Source: Scleroderma bovista
Lineage: Eukaryota; Basidiomycota; Agaricomycetes; Boletales; Sclerodermataceae
Assembly: GCA_037178675.1 (NCBI GenBank)
Contig: JAYMGJ010000174.1
Coordinates: forward strand, 1 to 48,660
DNA: 48,660 nucleotides
Direction: 5' to 3'
In this document: in pieces, positions 33,933 through 43,910 of the stretch
Numbering within the stretch: position 1 is the stretch's first letter
How the letters are laid out: every line of letters begins with the position of its first letter
The notes under the pieces: model-generated
Databases searched by the model: none
What the model saw: the letters and a program-made list of their open reading frames with translations, nothing else
What the model was told of the DNA's origin: nothing
Program-made: the position numbers and the translations under genes

Positions 33933-36031
33933 TGTGAGTCAATGTGTGGATTTGGGTCGGAGTAATAACCCAAACACAACACCAACAAAGGACTACAAAA
34001 AAGTGTGAGTGGTGGTTTACCTCTGCAGTGTCCAGAGAGGATGTGCTGAGGAGGGGGGAAGGGGATCTACACCAACAGGGTGATGCAGACAGTGATGCAG
34101 GATACTCCTGGGGTACAGGAGTAATAGAAGACAAAGGGGATAGGGGTCTGGACTCTTCCTAAGGCCTAGGAAGTGTCAAAGCGGGGATTGGGTTGACTGA
34201 GACTGAAACAGCAATACTACACCTAGAGATTGGTGCAGCAAGGGGACAAGGGGGCTCCTGACGTCCAGAAGCAATGAGAGATGAAGGATTGACTGGCTAG
34301 ACTCCGCTTGAGCCTAGAGAAATACTTGGACTTGAATAGATTGAATAAAACTTGAATATCAGAGTCTTTAGACCTTCACTGAAGCCTACAAGACTCAAAG
34401 AGCTGAGGGGATACTGACTGAGAGAGTCTGAGAGAGGGATAATTTCGTGCAATTGGGTCTTTTTTTCACTGGGCTGAGCCCAGGGGTTTAAATACATGGG
34501 GGGGCACAGCATTAAAGTACAAAAAGAGAAGGGAGTAAGCAGAATTTGTCAAGGATTGGTAAGGGATTGGTAAGAGCTTTGTAAGGGGTTTGTAAGCGAT
34601 CAGTAAGCAAGGGATAAGCAGGAATGAGTAAGCATAGGAAGCATGAATAAGCTGCTGAGTAAAGGAATGAGTAAGCTGCATGACAAGATTGATTGGTAAG
34701 GGAGTGAGTCATCAGCTGAGTAATATACCAAAAATGCGAAAGGGATAGAGTAATACTGATGACAAGAGAGCATCAGTAAGCAAGGGATGAGTCACTGCAC
34801 AGCAGAAGGAGTCATTGATGCACAGCCTAAGAAGTTTGATGGGGGGCTGTGTACCATCAGGAATTTGATGGAACAACAATGGGGAAGATCTGAGATAAAC
34901 AGGGGAATTGATCCGAGACAAAACAGCCACAAGAAGGGTACCAGGGGTCCAGAGGTCTTTTGGGGGGTCAGCATACACTAAGGTATAGTGCATGTGTTCT
35001 AGCGCTGCTGAAGCACAACCATGGGCTCCCTTGACGAGCTCTCTTCTGGGAAAGAACGAGGGAGGGTTCTTCTTCCTAATAGCACTATAAAGTGGGGGAA
35101 TAACTGTCATGGTGCTGGGGGACGTCGTCTGAAAGTAGGGAAGCGGATAGAGTATTGAATTAGACACATCCAGGGAAGTGAGACGAACGACAGAGGAAGA
35201 TGGACATGGCAAGTATCTGGGAGGAAGGGACCATAGGCTGAGGGCTCAGGGGACACAGAGACGACCAGAGAAGACTTCTCAAGCTTGACAATAGACCTAA
35301 GATGACCAAAGTACGTCCTTGACGCAGGACTGACGAGGAGAACACGCTGACTGAGAACGAGAGGGACTGAGGGAGCAGGCTGGGAAGATATGTGCCAGGC
35401 AGTGCACGGGAACTCTGGGAGAGGCTGTCCTAAGAGCAGGACATAGTGGAGATCTGCAGCAATAGCGGAGAAATGATCCAGAGAAAATACGGACTCCATA
35501 GTGAGCGATGAAGTGAACGTCTGGATTGTGGGGGGAATATCTCCGTGGGAAATGAACAGATTTGCGTCGGAACTTGACAGGCAGATAGACCACGTTCTAG
35601 GCTCTCTGATGGTATAGTCATGTGCCTGATAGCTTTAGAAACGACGGAGCTATTCAAAATATCGGAATGCCGGCACTGGGTGCCTAAAAATGACATTTGG
35701 GCGCTAAAAATCATTTCTTCTCTTTCTCCTTCATTTCTCCATCAATTCTTCGGCTTCTTTGATTGTTCTGGTATGGGAGTTGGACTGCAGACATGTGCAT
35801 CCCTTTCTCATACCACAATTGATGTTACTCCTTCAGTTTCTTCTGCTTCTTGGCAGTTCTCGTGCGATAGATGACTGTCTGCATTGGCATTCATCTCTCG
35901 CATCAGGATAGTCTTCTTGCGCAATAGATGGCTATGATGAGGGTCCGTCGTGCTTATCCTTTGCATAAGGATCATTTGATATAGGCGTTATCTTCCATGT
36001 TCACTGTACCAAACCTGTTTGGTGCGTGACA
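33933..36031 (-). mobile_element. 2.1 kb solo LTR, copy 2, inside the TET/JBP-like gene
   Basis: Inverted copy of 4,495-6,598, 2,099 bp, with the same TGTCACGC...GACTCACA ends. Flanks are CTGC (33,929-33,932) and CCGC (36,032-36,035), a 4-bp target duplication with one CpG-type difference. It lies just before the catalytic HxD of the dioxygenase. Carries the same TATTTAAA promoter-like site (near 34,487-34,494, minus strand). Confidence 0.8.
35107..35499 (-). CDS. LTR-borne conserved ORF, copy 2 (130 aa)
   Basis: Full-length version of the LTR reading frame: MESVFSLDHFSAIAADLHY at the start, QRVLLVSPASRTYFGHL in the middle, FRRRPPAP at the end. It lacks the early stop seen in copy 1. Only a handful of residues differ from copy 1 (for example ILGQCILL against VLSQRVLL). 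No known domain. Its expression would come from the LTR itself. Confidence 0.45.
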   Translation of the reverse strand: MESVFSLDHFSAIAADLHYVLLLGQPLPEFPCTAWHISSQPAPSVPLVLSQRVLLVSPASRTYFGHLRSIVKLEKSSLVVSVSPEPSAYGPFLPDTCHVHLPLSFVSLPWMCLIQYSIRFPTFRRRPPAP

Positions 36032-36398
36032 CCGCGCCCTATCCCTCTGGCCTACTGCATTCACCAATATTTCCCTTATCGCCAATCGGTCGACCCCACT
36101 TCACCATGACCCCCAGTCACGTGCCAGCTGGTACGATGTCATCGTCAATGTTGGGGAATACACTGATTGTGTAATGGCCATCCCCACCCTCGGCATCGAG
36201 CTAGTCTATAAGCCAGGTACCGTGGTTGCATTCTCCGGGAGGCTCCTCCGGCATGGGGTCAATGCTGTTGAAGGAAACCAGTATTGTTTGACTTACTATA
36301 TGAGGGATAATATCCATCAGTGGGCACATGTTCCATGGTGTGCCGACTGGATGAGGATCAATGGTGTGGAGCATTTGTTGAGGGCTACTGTAGTGTAA

Positions 36399-36859
36399 AT
36401 ACATGAAGGTACTTGTAGAAATATGATTGTCATAGAAAAATTACTAAAAAATCTTAAAATATGGTCGCAACTTACTTAGTGACTTATCTTGTGCTCTGGT
36501 TGTCTGGAAGTGAGCCATTCTGCCATGGCTGCTTTGAGGCAACATCTCCTGAGCATTCATTAACTTACCCATCTGCATATTTGGGTACATCAATAGTGTC
36601 CCCGGGACCTTTATAGATAAATCATTATTGTACCATAGCTTAGGCACCAATCCCATGCTGCAGCTTGGTCTTAAACTGGATTCCAGCCCACCCCTCATTC
36701 CTGGGATTGCAAGATATGGGCTCATCCCTATTAGACAGTAAATTTAATATCAGCCCACCTATTATACTTGAAGCTGCAAACTATAGGCCCTGTTGTATGG
36801 TAGGGGACAGTATATTTGTTGCCTACCCATGACACACAGGATTGTGGAATTACATTTGG
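36399..36859. other. spacer 3' of the TET/JBP-like gene
   Basis: No coding signal seen; leads into the repeat array. Confidence 0.4.
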
Positions 36860-37560
36860 GCTTACTCGTATCCCATTGCAACAATCAGTTTTCAGCCCAC
36901 TGGTACTACTCCGCATTAATGTATGCAGGCTCACCTGTTTTTTAGGGGACACAATTATTTCGGCTGACCCGATATACACAGGACCATATAAAAACAGCCC
37001 ATTGGTGTCATATGGGATGATTAAATTTTGAATGGGCTCACCTGTATCCAATTGGAACAATGAATTCTCAGCCCACTCGTGCTACCTGTGTCAATGTATG
37101 TGGGCTCACGTGTTTTTCAGGGGACAGCATTCCCTCGGCCGACCGGTGTCACATGGTACCATACAATAACAGCCCTATCATACACCATGTGGACATGCAT
37201 ATCACAGCCCACTCGTGCTACACGATAGCAAAGAATATGTGCCTGCCAAAACTGTAGGGGACAGTGGTATGTGGGCTGACCTATAGCATAGGGACAGTAT
37301 ATACACAGCCCACCCGTGTTATACGGGATGATTAAATTATACATGGGCTCACCTGTATCGCATTGGAACAAGCCACTATCAGCTCACTTGTACTACTCGG
37401 TGTCATTATATACAAGGCTCACCTGTTTGTTAGGGTACAGTAGTAATCTGGCTGACCTGTATCTATGGGTCCCTATAATAACTGCCCATCCATTTTACAT
37501 GGGGTGGTGTAATATCACCATCCCCCTATAAGAAGGATGATGGAATAATATATGGGCTTA
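36860..37560. repeat. degenerate tandem array, period about 160 bp
   Basis: Units recur at about 36,870, 37,028, 37,190 and 37,344. Each has GGGCTCACCTGTATCC-ATTGGAAC, then CAGCCCACTCGTGCTAC, then AGGGGACAG and GCTGACC. Identity between units is modest, so this is an old minisatellite. Confidence 0.65.
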
Positions 37561-37992
37561 CGGGGAGCTCATTGGCACAAATATTAGTGTGCTACTATGG
37601 AACATGGGCCCACCAAGCCTGCCTTTATTCCACCCACGGTAATAAACTGTGGTGGGTAATCCATAGTTCTGGAACTGAATAGCCAACTAGTAGTGATAAA
37701 CCTGTGGTAGTAATTTGTTGTGATTAATTGAGATAGCCAAATGCCTGATGTTCAACCACTCCTGGTTTCCCGCGGTCTTCCTGTGGTGGCATTGATAAAG
37801 GAATTTCTTGTCTACTACTGAGAGTAAAGGCCAAGTAGGTTTTCCATCTCTGTTGGAATCCATAGTGGTTGGTGGTCAACCAACAGGAGGTAGTGGTTGT
37901 CACCCAGGGTTGGCAGTAAACCCATGGTAGTGAAGCCAGTGCTGCTGACAGTGGTAGGATCACCCCTTATTGTATGTGCTGGTACTTCTCCC
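37561..37992. repeat. minisatellite-like flank, left of copia
   Basis: Low-complexity DNA with many CTGTGGTAG/CCATGGTAGT motifs. Its end (37,952-37,985) contains GGATCACCCCTTATTG and CTGGTACTT, matching units on the other side of the copia element at 43,990 and 44,220. Confidence 0.5.
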
Positions 37993-38280
37993 TGTTGAAG
38001 TCGCACGTGCACCCGGCGTAAACCGTCAACGAAGTGCGCACAAGACTGCGACCCATATTAGTGTAGACTTAGTAATAGTCCTCTTTAGAGTAGATGTTAC
38101 ATGTCACACGTCACGTGTCACAGTCACACGTCACACTATTTGTTGTATATAAACAGTGTCCATCGCTTATATAATATAACAGCTCTTAACCAGCTACTGC
38201 TACCATCTCTGGTTGTGCACTCCACCCAACAGGTGAGTTGGAGTAGCAGTTCCTCTACGTATATAGGTATTGCTTCAACA
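37993..38280 (+). repeat. 5' LTR of the intact copia
   Basis: 288 bp. A TATATAAA box near 38,147 is the likely promoter. Differs from the 3' LTR at eight positions, seven at CpG sites. Confidence 0.95.
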
Positions 38281-38295
38281 GGTTATGAGCCCTGT
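38281..38295 (+). promoter_or_regulatory. primer-binding site (half tRNA-iMet)
   Basis: GGTTATGAGCCCTGT begins at the base after the 5' LTR, complementary to the anticodon arm of initiator tRNA-Met. It matches the sites at 8,910 and 46,103 except for the last base. Confidence 0.8.
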
Positions 38296-38663
38296 GAGCG
38301 CACTGTGTGCAGCAATGCACCAGACAGCGCTCCAGCTCCCTGAGCGTCGCTTTAACTAGCTTGACGCTGTGGACCACAGTGAGCTCCTAGCTGAGCCCCT
38401 GCACAGCCACAAGGCGAAGTCGGTTGACGACTTGCGCCAGACAGTGAGCTCCTACTTGAGCACCTGTACTGCCACAGGTGAAGTTCGTCGATGACTTGCG
38501 CCAATCATGGTGAACATCGTCGACGACTTGCGCTGGCATACCCTAGTCATGAGTTAGCTGTTGACAGAAGTGCTTTCACTAGCACTCAGGTGTTTCTTCT
38601 TTTCTTGATTGTCCGTTGTCGCATTCACTTGCTGACTCCGTTGACTCCCAACAGAATATCACC
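38296..38663 (+). repeat. copia leader with tandem units
   Basis: The untranslated leader contains two about 66-bp units, 38,370-38,437 and 38,438-38,503, each starting CAGTGAGCTCCTA and ending GACTTGCGCCA, plus a partial third (GTCGACGACTTGCGC near 38,520). Possibly part of the RNA packaging signal. Confidence 0.5.
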
Positions 38664-40094
38664 ATGTCCAGCGCTCTCGACAAGATGGTTCCTGTGTTCA
38701 CTGGCTCCAACTGGCAGCAGTGGCACACCTCTATGCAGGCCTACCTCTGGGCACAAGGCCAATGGTACGTTTATTCGACGACGCAACCCGCTGCCGGTCA
38801 CGATGACCGAAAGGAGTGGGACGACAACACCGAGAGAGTGCTCGGTAACATCACCTTGCGCCTTGCCCCCTCTATCCAGGTCGCCGTCTCGAACCTCGAC
38901 AACGTTAAGGACGTCTGGGACCACCTCAAGAAGAACTTCGGTGCCCCCAGTATTGGCTCTGCCTATGCTGAGCTCAGCAAGCTCCTGGCAACTACCATCC
39001 CCGCTGGCTCTCACCCCGCTCCGGCAATCACCAAAGTGCTTAGCCACTTTGCGTATCTCAAGGACGCCGGCTTCGAGTTCCCTGCCCCCGTGCAGGCGAT
39101 GATCATTCTGTGCAAGCTCCCTCCTACTATGGAGGTCGTAGCTCAAATTCTCAGCCAGACGTCGCCGGACGAGATTAAAAATCTGAAGCCCAATGGGATA
39201 GTCAAGGCCGCCACGCTCTCATTCGAGCAGAAAGGCGCCTCTTCGCGCGCCAGTGGTAAGGGCCCACAGGCCAACAAGCTTAGCACTGTGAAGCGCAAGC
39301 CAGCTGACCCTAAGTTCGCCCAGCAGCAGCAGCAAGGCAGGTCCAATGGTGGTACAAGCGGAAACGCTCCTGCCCAAGGACAGGGAGGCTGCACTCGACG
39401 TGGCGGCAAGAAGGCTCGCGCTCGCCGCGAGAACGCCCAACAGGCTGCCTTCGCCACTTATGTCCACTATGATGGACCAGAGCCCACCGTTGACCCTTGT
39501 GCCTTGGCTCACACTCCCGGCGCTGCCTACTACAGCCCCCCCGCTTTCGATAACACTATTTGGGCCTTTGACTTGGCACACCATCTGGGGGTAGAGCCCT
39601 CCTGCCAGACCATCCGCACCCTCGACCAAGTCGTGTCGTTGGCGAGTGCGAACCTGGACCAGCCCGAGGCCGGTCCCTCCTCGTTGAAGCGCCCTCGTCT
39701 CGAGGAGCGCATCACGATGTATGAGGAGGATGCCATCTCCCTTGGGGATGATGAACCCTTCGCCCACGAGCCCTTCGCCGACGATGAGTTCGACGAAATC
39801 GACGCGATGGTCCTCGACCGCTACAACGCGACGTCGATGGCGATGGGCGCGGAGGCCAGCCTTTTCAGGCAAGTACCTTCTGCACGCGTGCTGACCGACA
39901 CTGACACGCTCCCTTTACATGTGCGCTTTACGCCGTCACTGTATATAGCGAGTAGTAACTACAATATGTCGTGTCGTGTCTCGAGTAAAGCATATATCTG
40001 TTCGTGTTCTCATGAAACGAGTGATGCACGCTGTGCTGGTGTAAGGGAAAAATGGTCGATGATAGCGAACTATCTGGTGCCTTCTGGCTCCTAG
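38664..40094 (+). CDS. copia Gag (capsid) of the intact element
   Basis: 476 aa from the ATG at 38,664 (MSSALDKMVPVFTGSNWQQW), chosen over the in-frame ATG at 38,616 because family similarity starts there and the context ACCATG is good. Capsid core: VWDHLKKNFGAPSIGSAYAE, IILCKLPPTMEVVAQIL. A basic Gln/Arg-rich stretch (RRGGKKARARR, near residue 255) takes the place of the usual CCHC zinc knuckle, which is absent. An acidic tail follows. The frame overlaps pol by about 70 nt, with pol in the -1 frame. Confidence 0.85.
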   Translation: MSSALDKMVPVFTGSNWQQWHTSMQAYLWAQGQWYVYSTTQPAAGHDDRKEWDDNTERVLGNITLRLAPSIQVAVSNLDNVKDVWDHLKKNFGAPSIGSAYAELSKLLATTIPAGSHPAPAITKVLSHFAYLKDAGFEFPAPVQAMIILCKLPPTMEVVAQILSQTSPDEIKNLKPNGIVKAATLSFEQKGASSRASGKGPQANKLSTVKRKPADPKFAQQQQQGRSNGGTSGNAPAQGQGGCTRRGGKKARARRENAQQAAFATYVHYDGPEPTVDPCALAHTPGAAYYSPPAFDNTIWAFDLAHHLGVEPSCQTIRTLDQVVSLASANLDQPEAGPSSLKRPRLEERITMYEEDAISLGDDEPFAHEPFADDEFDEIDAMVLDRYNATSMAMGAEASLFRQVPSARVLTDTDTLPLHVRFTPSLYIASSNYNMSCRVSSKAYICSCSHETSDARCAGVREKWSMIANYLVPSGS

Positions 40095-43000
40095 ACTCTG
40101 GCGCATCACGCCACTTTACTGGTGACATAGGCGATTTCGCCTCCTATAATGCGCTAAAGCGAGCGCACTACGCCAAAACGGCAAATGGTGTAGCACTAAT
40201 TGCTGGCATTGGCACGGTATTACTCCGGTGCCTAGACCACAACTCTGGGGATGAGAAAGTTATTACACTCACCCAAGTGCTCCATATGCCAGGCGCTACT
40301 GCACGCCTTATTTCTATGGGCGAAATGCTCCAGCGTAATTACAAAGTCACTGGCGATAAGCGAGGCATTAGCCTCATTCATAAAGCTGAACGCCTATGGT
40401 TTGGGCCAGACCCAGAAGATGATCGCAACGTCATTTTTGGGATTAGATCTATCCCGATAATTAGATCTAACTACATCGCCTCCGTGAGCAAAGTCGATTA
40501 CGACATTATGCACCGGAGATTTGGGCACCCCTCGAAGGAAGTACTCCGACGCGCACAAAAACATATGCAGCGCTTCCCAGAGATTCACTTTCCTACTGAG
40601 GACTGTGTTTGCCCTGGATGTGCTCTTGGCAAGATGCCCAATCGAGCTTTCCCAGAGAACGAAAGATGTGCTTCTAAGCCCTTCGAGCTAGTGCACTCTG
40701 ATCTCAAATCCTTCCTGGTTACGTCGTACCGGAAATTCAAATATGTTATCACCTTTTACGACGACTATACTTCTCATGCCTGGACTATGCCTCTTCGCTC
40801 CAAAGCTGCAGCGATTACGGCTGCCAAAGATTTCCTCGAAATGGTGCGCGTCCAACATGATACGCACGTCGTTGGATGGATGTCCGATGCTGGCGGAGAG
40901 TATAAATCCGATCTGTTTGATCGAGCACTCCTTGAGAAAGGAATTAAAATATATCAAAGTGCTCCAAGAACCCCCATGCAGAATGGCCGCGCCGAGCGTT
41001 TAGGGCGCACTCTCATGGATAAAGCTGAGTCTATGCGGCATCAAGCCTGCATTCCTGACTCCTGGTGGGAATTTGCGTTCGCTCACGCAACTCACCTTTA
41101 CAACCGTACTCCGGTAGCTCGCCTGCGATGGCGCACCCCCCATGAAATGCTTAAGGGGGAGATGCCTAACATCGACCACCTACGTGTATTTGGCTGTGGA
41201 GCCTTTGTCTACCTCCCAGCCTCGGCTAGAGCAAATAAGATGGCTCCCAAGTCAGAGCTAATGACTTATGTCGGTGTTGCCCCTGGCAATGAGCGCAATT
41301 TCTTGTTTATGCGCTCCACCAATGCAGTGTTTACTGCTGCTCACGCCATCTTTGACGAGTGTCATTTCCCTCGCTGCCCCAAAAACAGGTGTGAACCTCT
41401 CGAGAACCCTTTCGGAAGGGCAAATCCGAAACCAGCCACTGATCGACCAGGGAATCCCCCTGATGATACCGACAGTGATGATGATGTGGAACATGACCAT
41501 GGCTACCCACATCCCCAAGCGCAGGATGACGATCCAAAGTGCAAGGAACCTGAGGCTCCTGAGGAAGAGCCTAATCAAATAAATCCTCCCCGTACGCCAT
41601 CTCCAGTGCCTCCACCGGCACCAAGAATGCCTTCACTGGCGAGAAATCTGCCACCTCCGGCACCGCAGCGCCCTGGCCGAGCTGAACGCCGCCAGAATGC
41701 GCCACGACCCCCTGCAGTGAATATCCCTGCCCACCCCCAACGTGAACGTAGAGCGCCATTGCGCCCCAGTAACGTGTATGGTGAGCGGCGACATCCCGTC
41801 GAGCAACTCTGGGATATCGAAAGTGCCTCTCGATGGCGAGAAACAGTGGGTGAGGCCCCTAGGCCCCCACAACCGGACACACCAGACCATGTTCCTGGTG
41901 GTTTCCCCGACACCTCTGCAACGCCCAGTGAGGAAGATGTGCAAAAGATGTGCGAGGAAGGGGGAGCAAACCTAGTCCGTTATCTGATGGGCAAAGCCCT
42001 CGAAACCCGCAAGCCTCAATATGAGAGCGTCCGCAACTGGTCCTACAAGGACATCGCTTGCTTACCCCAAGCTGAGCAGAAACTCTGGCGACTTGCTTGC
42101 CAAGAAGAGCTCGACGTGCTGCGAAAGCGCAAGGTCTTTGAGCTAGTTGACCGTCCCCGAGACCGGAAGGTCATTAAGAATCGATGGGTCTTCGACGTGA
42201 AGTCGGATGGCCACAAGAAAGCCCGCTTAGTAGCGAAAGGCTTCTCCCAGGTCGAGGGATTAGATTTCAACCAGGTCTTCTCACCAGTCATGCGCTTTGA
42301 AACAGTGTGCCTCATGCTTGCGCTTGCCGCACTTGAAAATTGGTATATCACCAGACTCGACGTTCGGAGCGCCTACTTGTATGGCAAGCTCGACGAAGAG
42401 ATCTACATGGAACAACCCGAAGGGTTTGCAGTTCCTGGGCAAGAGCGCAAAGTGCTCCGCCTCTGGCGTGCCCTCTATGGCCTCAAACAGGCCGGCCTAG
42501 CTTGGTGGCGCACACTCGATGAGTCCCTCAAGGAACTCGGGTTTGAGCGCCTTAAGTCTGAAGCAGGCATCTTCTTCTACAAGAAGAAAGGCACCAACAT
42601 CGACATTGGTATTATCTACGTTGACGACGCTTTATTCTGCGGCCCCAACAAGGCTGTTGTTGATGCCATCAAAGTGCAGTTCATGCGCAAATGGGAGTGC
42701 AGAGACCTTGGAGAACCTAAGGAGTTCCTCCAAATGCGAATCACTCGCAAGGGTCGCGCTATCCACTTGGACCAATGTACGTACCTACAAAAGGTCATCG
42801 AACGCTGCGGCATGCTCAATGCAAAGTCCGCAAGCACCCCACTGCCGGCTGGCTACTATGCCACCAAAAATACAGAGCCTGTTGATGCGGAACTCCGCTC
42901 CCGTTTCCAGACGGTTATTGGGTCCCTTCTGTATCTTATGTTAGGCACTAGGCCCGACATTGCCTTTGCAGTCACCCATCTCTCGCGCCATGCTGCGAAT

Positions 43001-43576
43001 CCATCCCAGGACCACCTATCCAAAGCGCTTTATATTTGTCGCTACTTGATTGGTACACCTAATTACTCCCTAGTGTACAATGGTGGATCTGGTGCTGGCC
43101 TGATTGCATGCACGGACTCAGATTGGGGATCAGACCCTACCTCGCACCTCTCGCAGACAGGTTTCTACCTGAAACTTGCAGATGGCTTGATCAGTTGGAC
43201 TTCTTGTGCACAGAAGACTATTGCGTACTCGTCCACTGAGGCCGAATACATGGCTTTGAGTGATTGCGCACGCCAAGTTACCTGGATTCGAAGTTTGCTC
43301 GGTGAGCTCGGCTATAAGCTGAAAGCTATCCCGATTTGCGGTGATAATCAGGGGTCCATATTCATGGCATCCAACCCTGTAACGGAGCCTCGCTCCAAGC
43401 ACATCGACATCCGCTACCACGGAATCCGCGAGTCAGTCGCGAAAGGTAATGTGGAGCTATTCTTCATTGATGGTGCTGAGAATCCCGCCGATCTGCTCAC
43501 CAAGAACTTACCCCGCGAGAAATTCACGAAGTTCAGAGCTCAACTAGGCTTACAGTTTCCCTCTGGCAGCATCTAG
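40025..43576 (+). CDS. copia Pol polyprotein (PR-IN-RT-RH)
   Basis: About 1,183 aa of open frame from 40,025; the first ATG is 40,052 in a good context (AAAAATGG). Domains in order: aspartic protease (LLDSGASRHF), integrase zinc domain (MHRRFGHPSKEV, CVCPGCALGK), integrase core (HSDLKS, DAGGEYKS, NGRAERLGRT), a long Pro-rich linker (residues about 470-580), reverse transcriptase with intact IYVDDALF, and RNase H (CTDSDWGSD, STEAEYMALSD). It ends KFRAQLGLQFPSGSI. All catalytic residues look intact. Pol lies in the -1 frame relative to gag. Expression could be by -1 frameshift around GGGAAAAATGG (40,045-40,055), splicing, or re-initiation at 40,052; the sequence does not decide. Confidence 0.93.
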   Translation, partial: CTLCWCKGKMVDDSELSGAFWLLDSGASRHFTGDIGDFASYNALKRAHYAKTANGVALIAGIGTVLLRCLDHNSGDEKVITLTQVLHMPGATARLISMGEMLQRNYKVTGDKRGISLIHKAERLWFGPDPEDDRNVIFGIRSIPIIRSNYIASVSKVDYDIMHRRFGHPSKEVLRRAQKHMQRFPEIHFPTEDCVCPGCALGKMPNRAFPENERCASKPFELVHSDLKSFLVTSYRKFKYVITFYDDYTSHAWTMPLRSKAAAITAAKDFLEMVRVQHDTHVVGWMSDAGGEYKSDLFDRALLEKGIKIYQSAPRTPMQNGRAERLGRTLMDKAESMRHQACIPDSWWEFAFAHATHLYNRTPVARLRWRTPHEMLKGEMPNIDHLRVFGCGAFVYLPASARANKMAPKSELMTYVGVAPGNERNFLFMRSTNAVFTAAHAIFDECHFPRCPKNRCEPLENPFGRANPKPATDRPGNPPDDTDSDDDVEHDHGYPHPQAQDDDPKCKEPEAPEEEPNQINPPRTPSPVPPPAPRMPSLARNLPPPAPQRPGRAERRQNAPRPPAVNIPAHPQRERRAPLRPSNVYGERRHPVEQLWDIESASRWRETVGEAPRPPQPDTPDHVPGGFPDTSATPSEEDVQKMCEEGGANLVRYLMGKALETRKPQYESVRNWSYKDIACLPQAEQKLWRLACQEELDVLRKRKVFELVDRPRDRKVIKNRWVFDVKSDGHKKARLVAKGFSQVEGLDFNQVFSPVMRFETVCLMLALAALENWYITRLDVRSAYLYGKLDEEIYMEQPEGFAVPGQERKVLRLWRALYGLKQAGLAWWRTLDESLKELGFERLKSEAGIFFYKKKGTNIDIGIIYVDDALFCGPNKAVVDAIKVQFMRKWECRDLGEPKEFLQMRITRKGRAIHLDQCTYLQKVIERCGMLNAKSASTPLPAGYYATKNTEPVDAELRSRFQTVIGSLLYLMLGTRPDIAFAVTHLSRHAANPSQDHLSKALYICRYLIGTPNYSLVYNGGSGAGLIACTDSDWGSDPTSHLSQTGFYLKLADGLISWTSCAQKTIAYSSTEAEYMALSDCARQVTWIRSLLGELGYKLKAIPICGDNQGSIFMASNPVTEPRSKHIDIRYHGIRESVAKGNVELFFIDGAENPADLLTKNLPREKFTKFRAQLGLQFPSGSI

Positions 43577-43611
43577 CGCCTTATTCGCTGAAGTGCTCTA
43601 CGTGCAGCACA

Positions 43612-43622
43612 GCGAGGGGGAG
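43612..43622 (+). promoter_or_regulatory. polypurine tract
   Basis: GCGAGGGGGAG immediately before the 3' LTR, the expected plus-strand primer site. Confidence 0.75.
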
Positions 43623-43910
43623 TGTTGAAGTCGCACGTGCACCCGGCGTAAACCGTCGACGAAGTGCGCACAAGACTGCAACCCATATTAGTGTAGACTT
43701 AGTAATAGTCCTCTTTAGAGTAGATGTTACATGTCACACGTCACGCGTCACAGTCACGTGTCACACTATTTGTTGTATATAAACAGCGTCCATCGCTTAT
43801 ATAATATAACAGCTCTTAACCAGCTACCGCTACCATCTCTGGTTGTGCACTCCACCCAACAGGTGAGTTGGAGTAGCAGTTCCTCTACGTACATAGGTAT
43901 TGCTTCAACA
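43623..43910 (+). repeat. 3' LTR of the intact copia
   Basis: 288 bp, same ends and length as the 5' LTR. Confidence 0.95.

Larger units (their letters stand above)
33197..36398 (+). pseudogene. TET/JBP-like 2OG-Fe(II) dioxygenase, split by an LTR
   Basis: Plus-strand gene in two parts, 33,197-33,932 and 36,036-36,398. Before the insertion: LSVGMHQMVATLVTAYQN, ALWYLPGALARPTHVC, YTTGQQYNWADLANRT, ISADLNTPAGFQWLQDM and PSAIVLGALSIMHPQLYEDG. After it: SLWPTAFTNISLIANRSTP, then the iron-binding HxD (LHHDPQS, codons near 36,102-36,110), distal His (LLRHGVN, near 36,252), and a 2OG-binding Arg candidate (MRDN, near 36,303), ending HLLRATVV. Removing the LTR and one target copy joins the two parts exactly in frame. 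TET/JBP enzymes oxidise 5-methylcytosine or thymine in DNA, and Agaricomycete copies are known to be associated with KDZ transposons. A frameshift near 33,710 and an uncertain start add to the damage. Confidence 0.72.
37993..43910 (+). mobile_element. nearly intact Ty1/copia retrotransposon
   Basis: A 5,918-bp element with 288-bp LTRs, primer-binding site, gag, pol and polypurine tract in the canonical order. LTRs start TGTTGAAG and end CTTCAACA. LTR divergence is 8 of 288 (2.8 percent), so it is young relative to its neighbours. The 5-bp flanks (CTCCC and ATTGA) do not match, so no target duplication is visible. Both main frames are open. It sits in minisatellite DNA. Confidence 0.93.

Noticed and set aside
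36444..37371. Several 65-109-codon frames with QLDTGEPIQNLIIPYDT-like repeats
   Set aside because: They come from the about 160-bp tandem array and vary in frame from unit to unit.
39872..40065. An intron (GTACCT...TAG) joining copia gag to pol
   Set aside because: The donor and acceptor that I could place do not keep phase, so splicing is not supported by this pair.
41571..41944. Minus-strand frames inside copia pol
   Set aside because: Shadows of the proline-rich linker of Pol.
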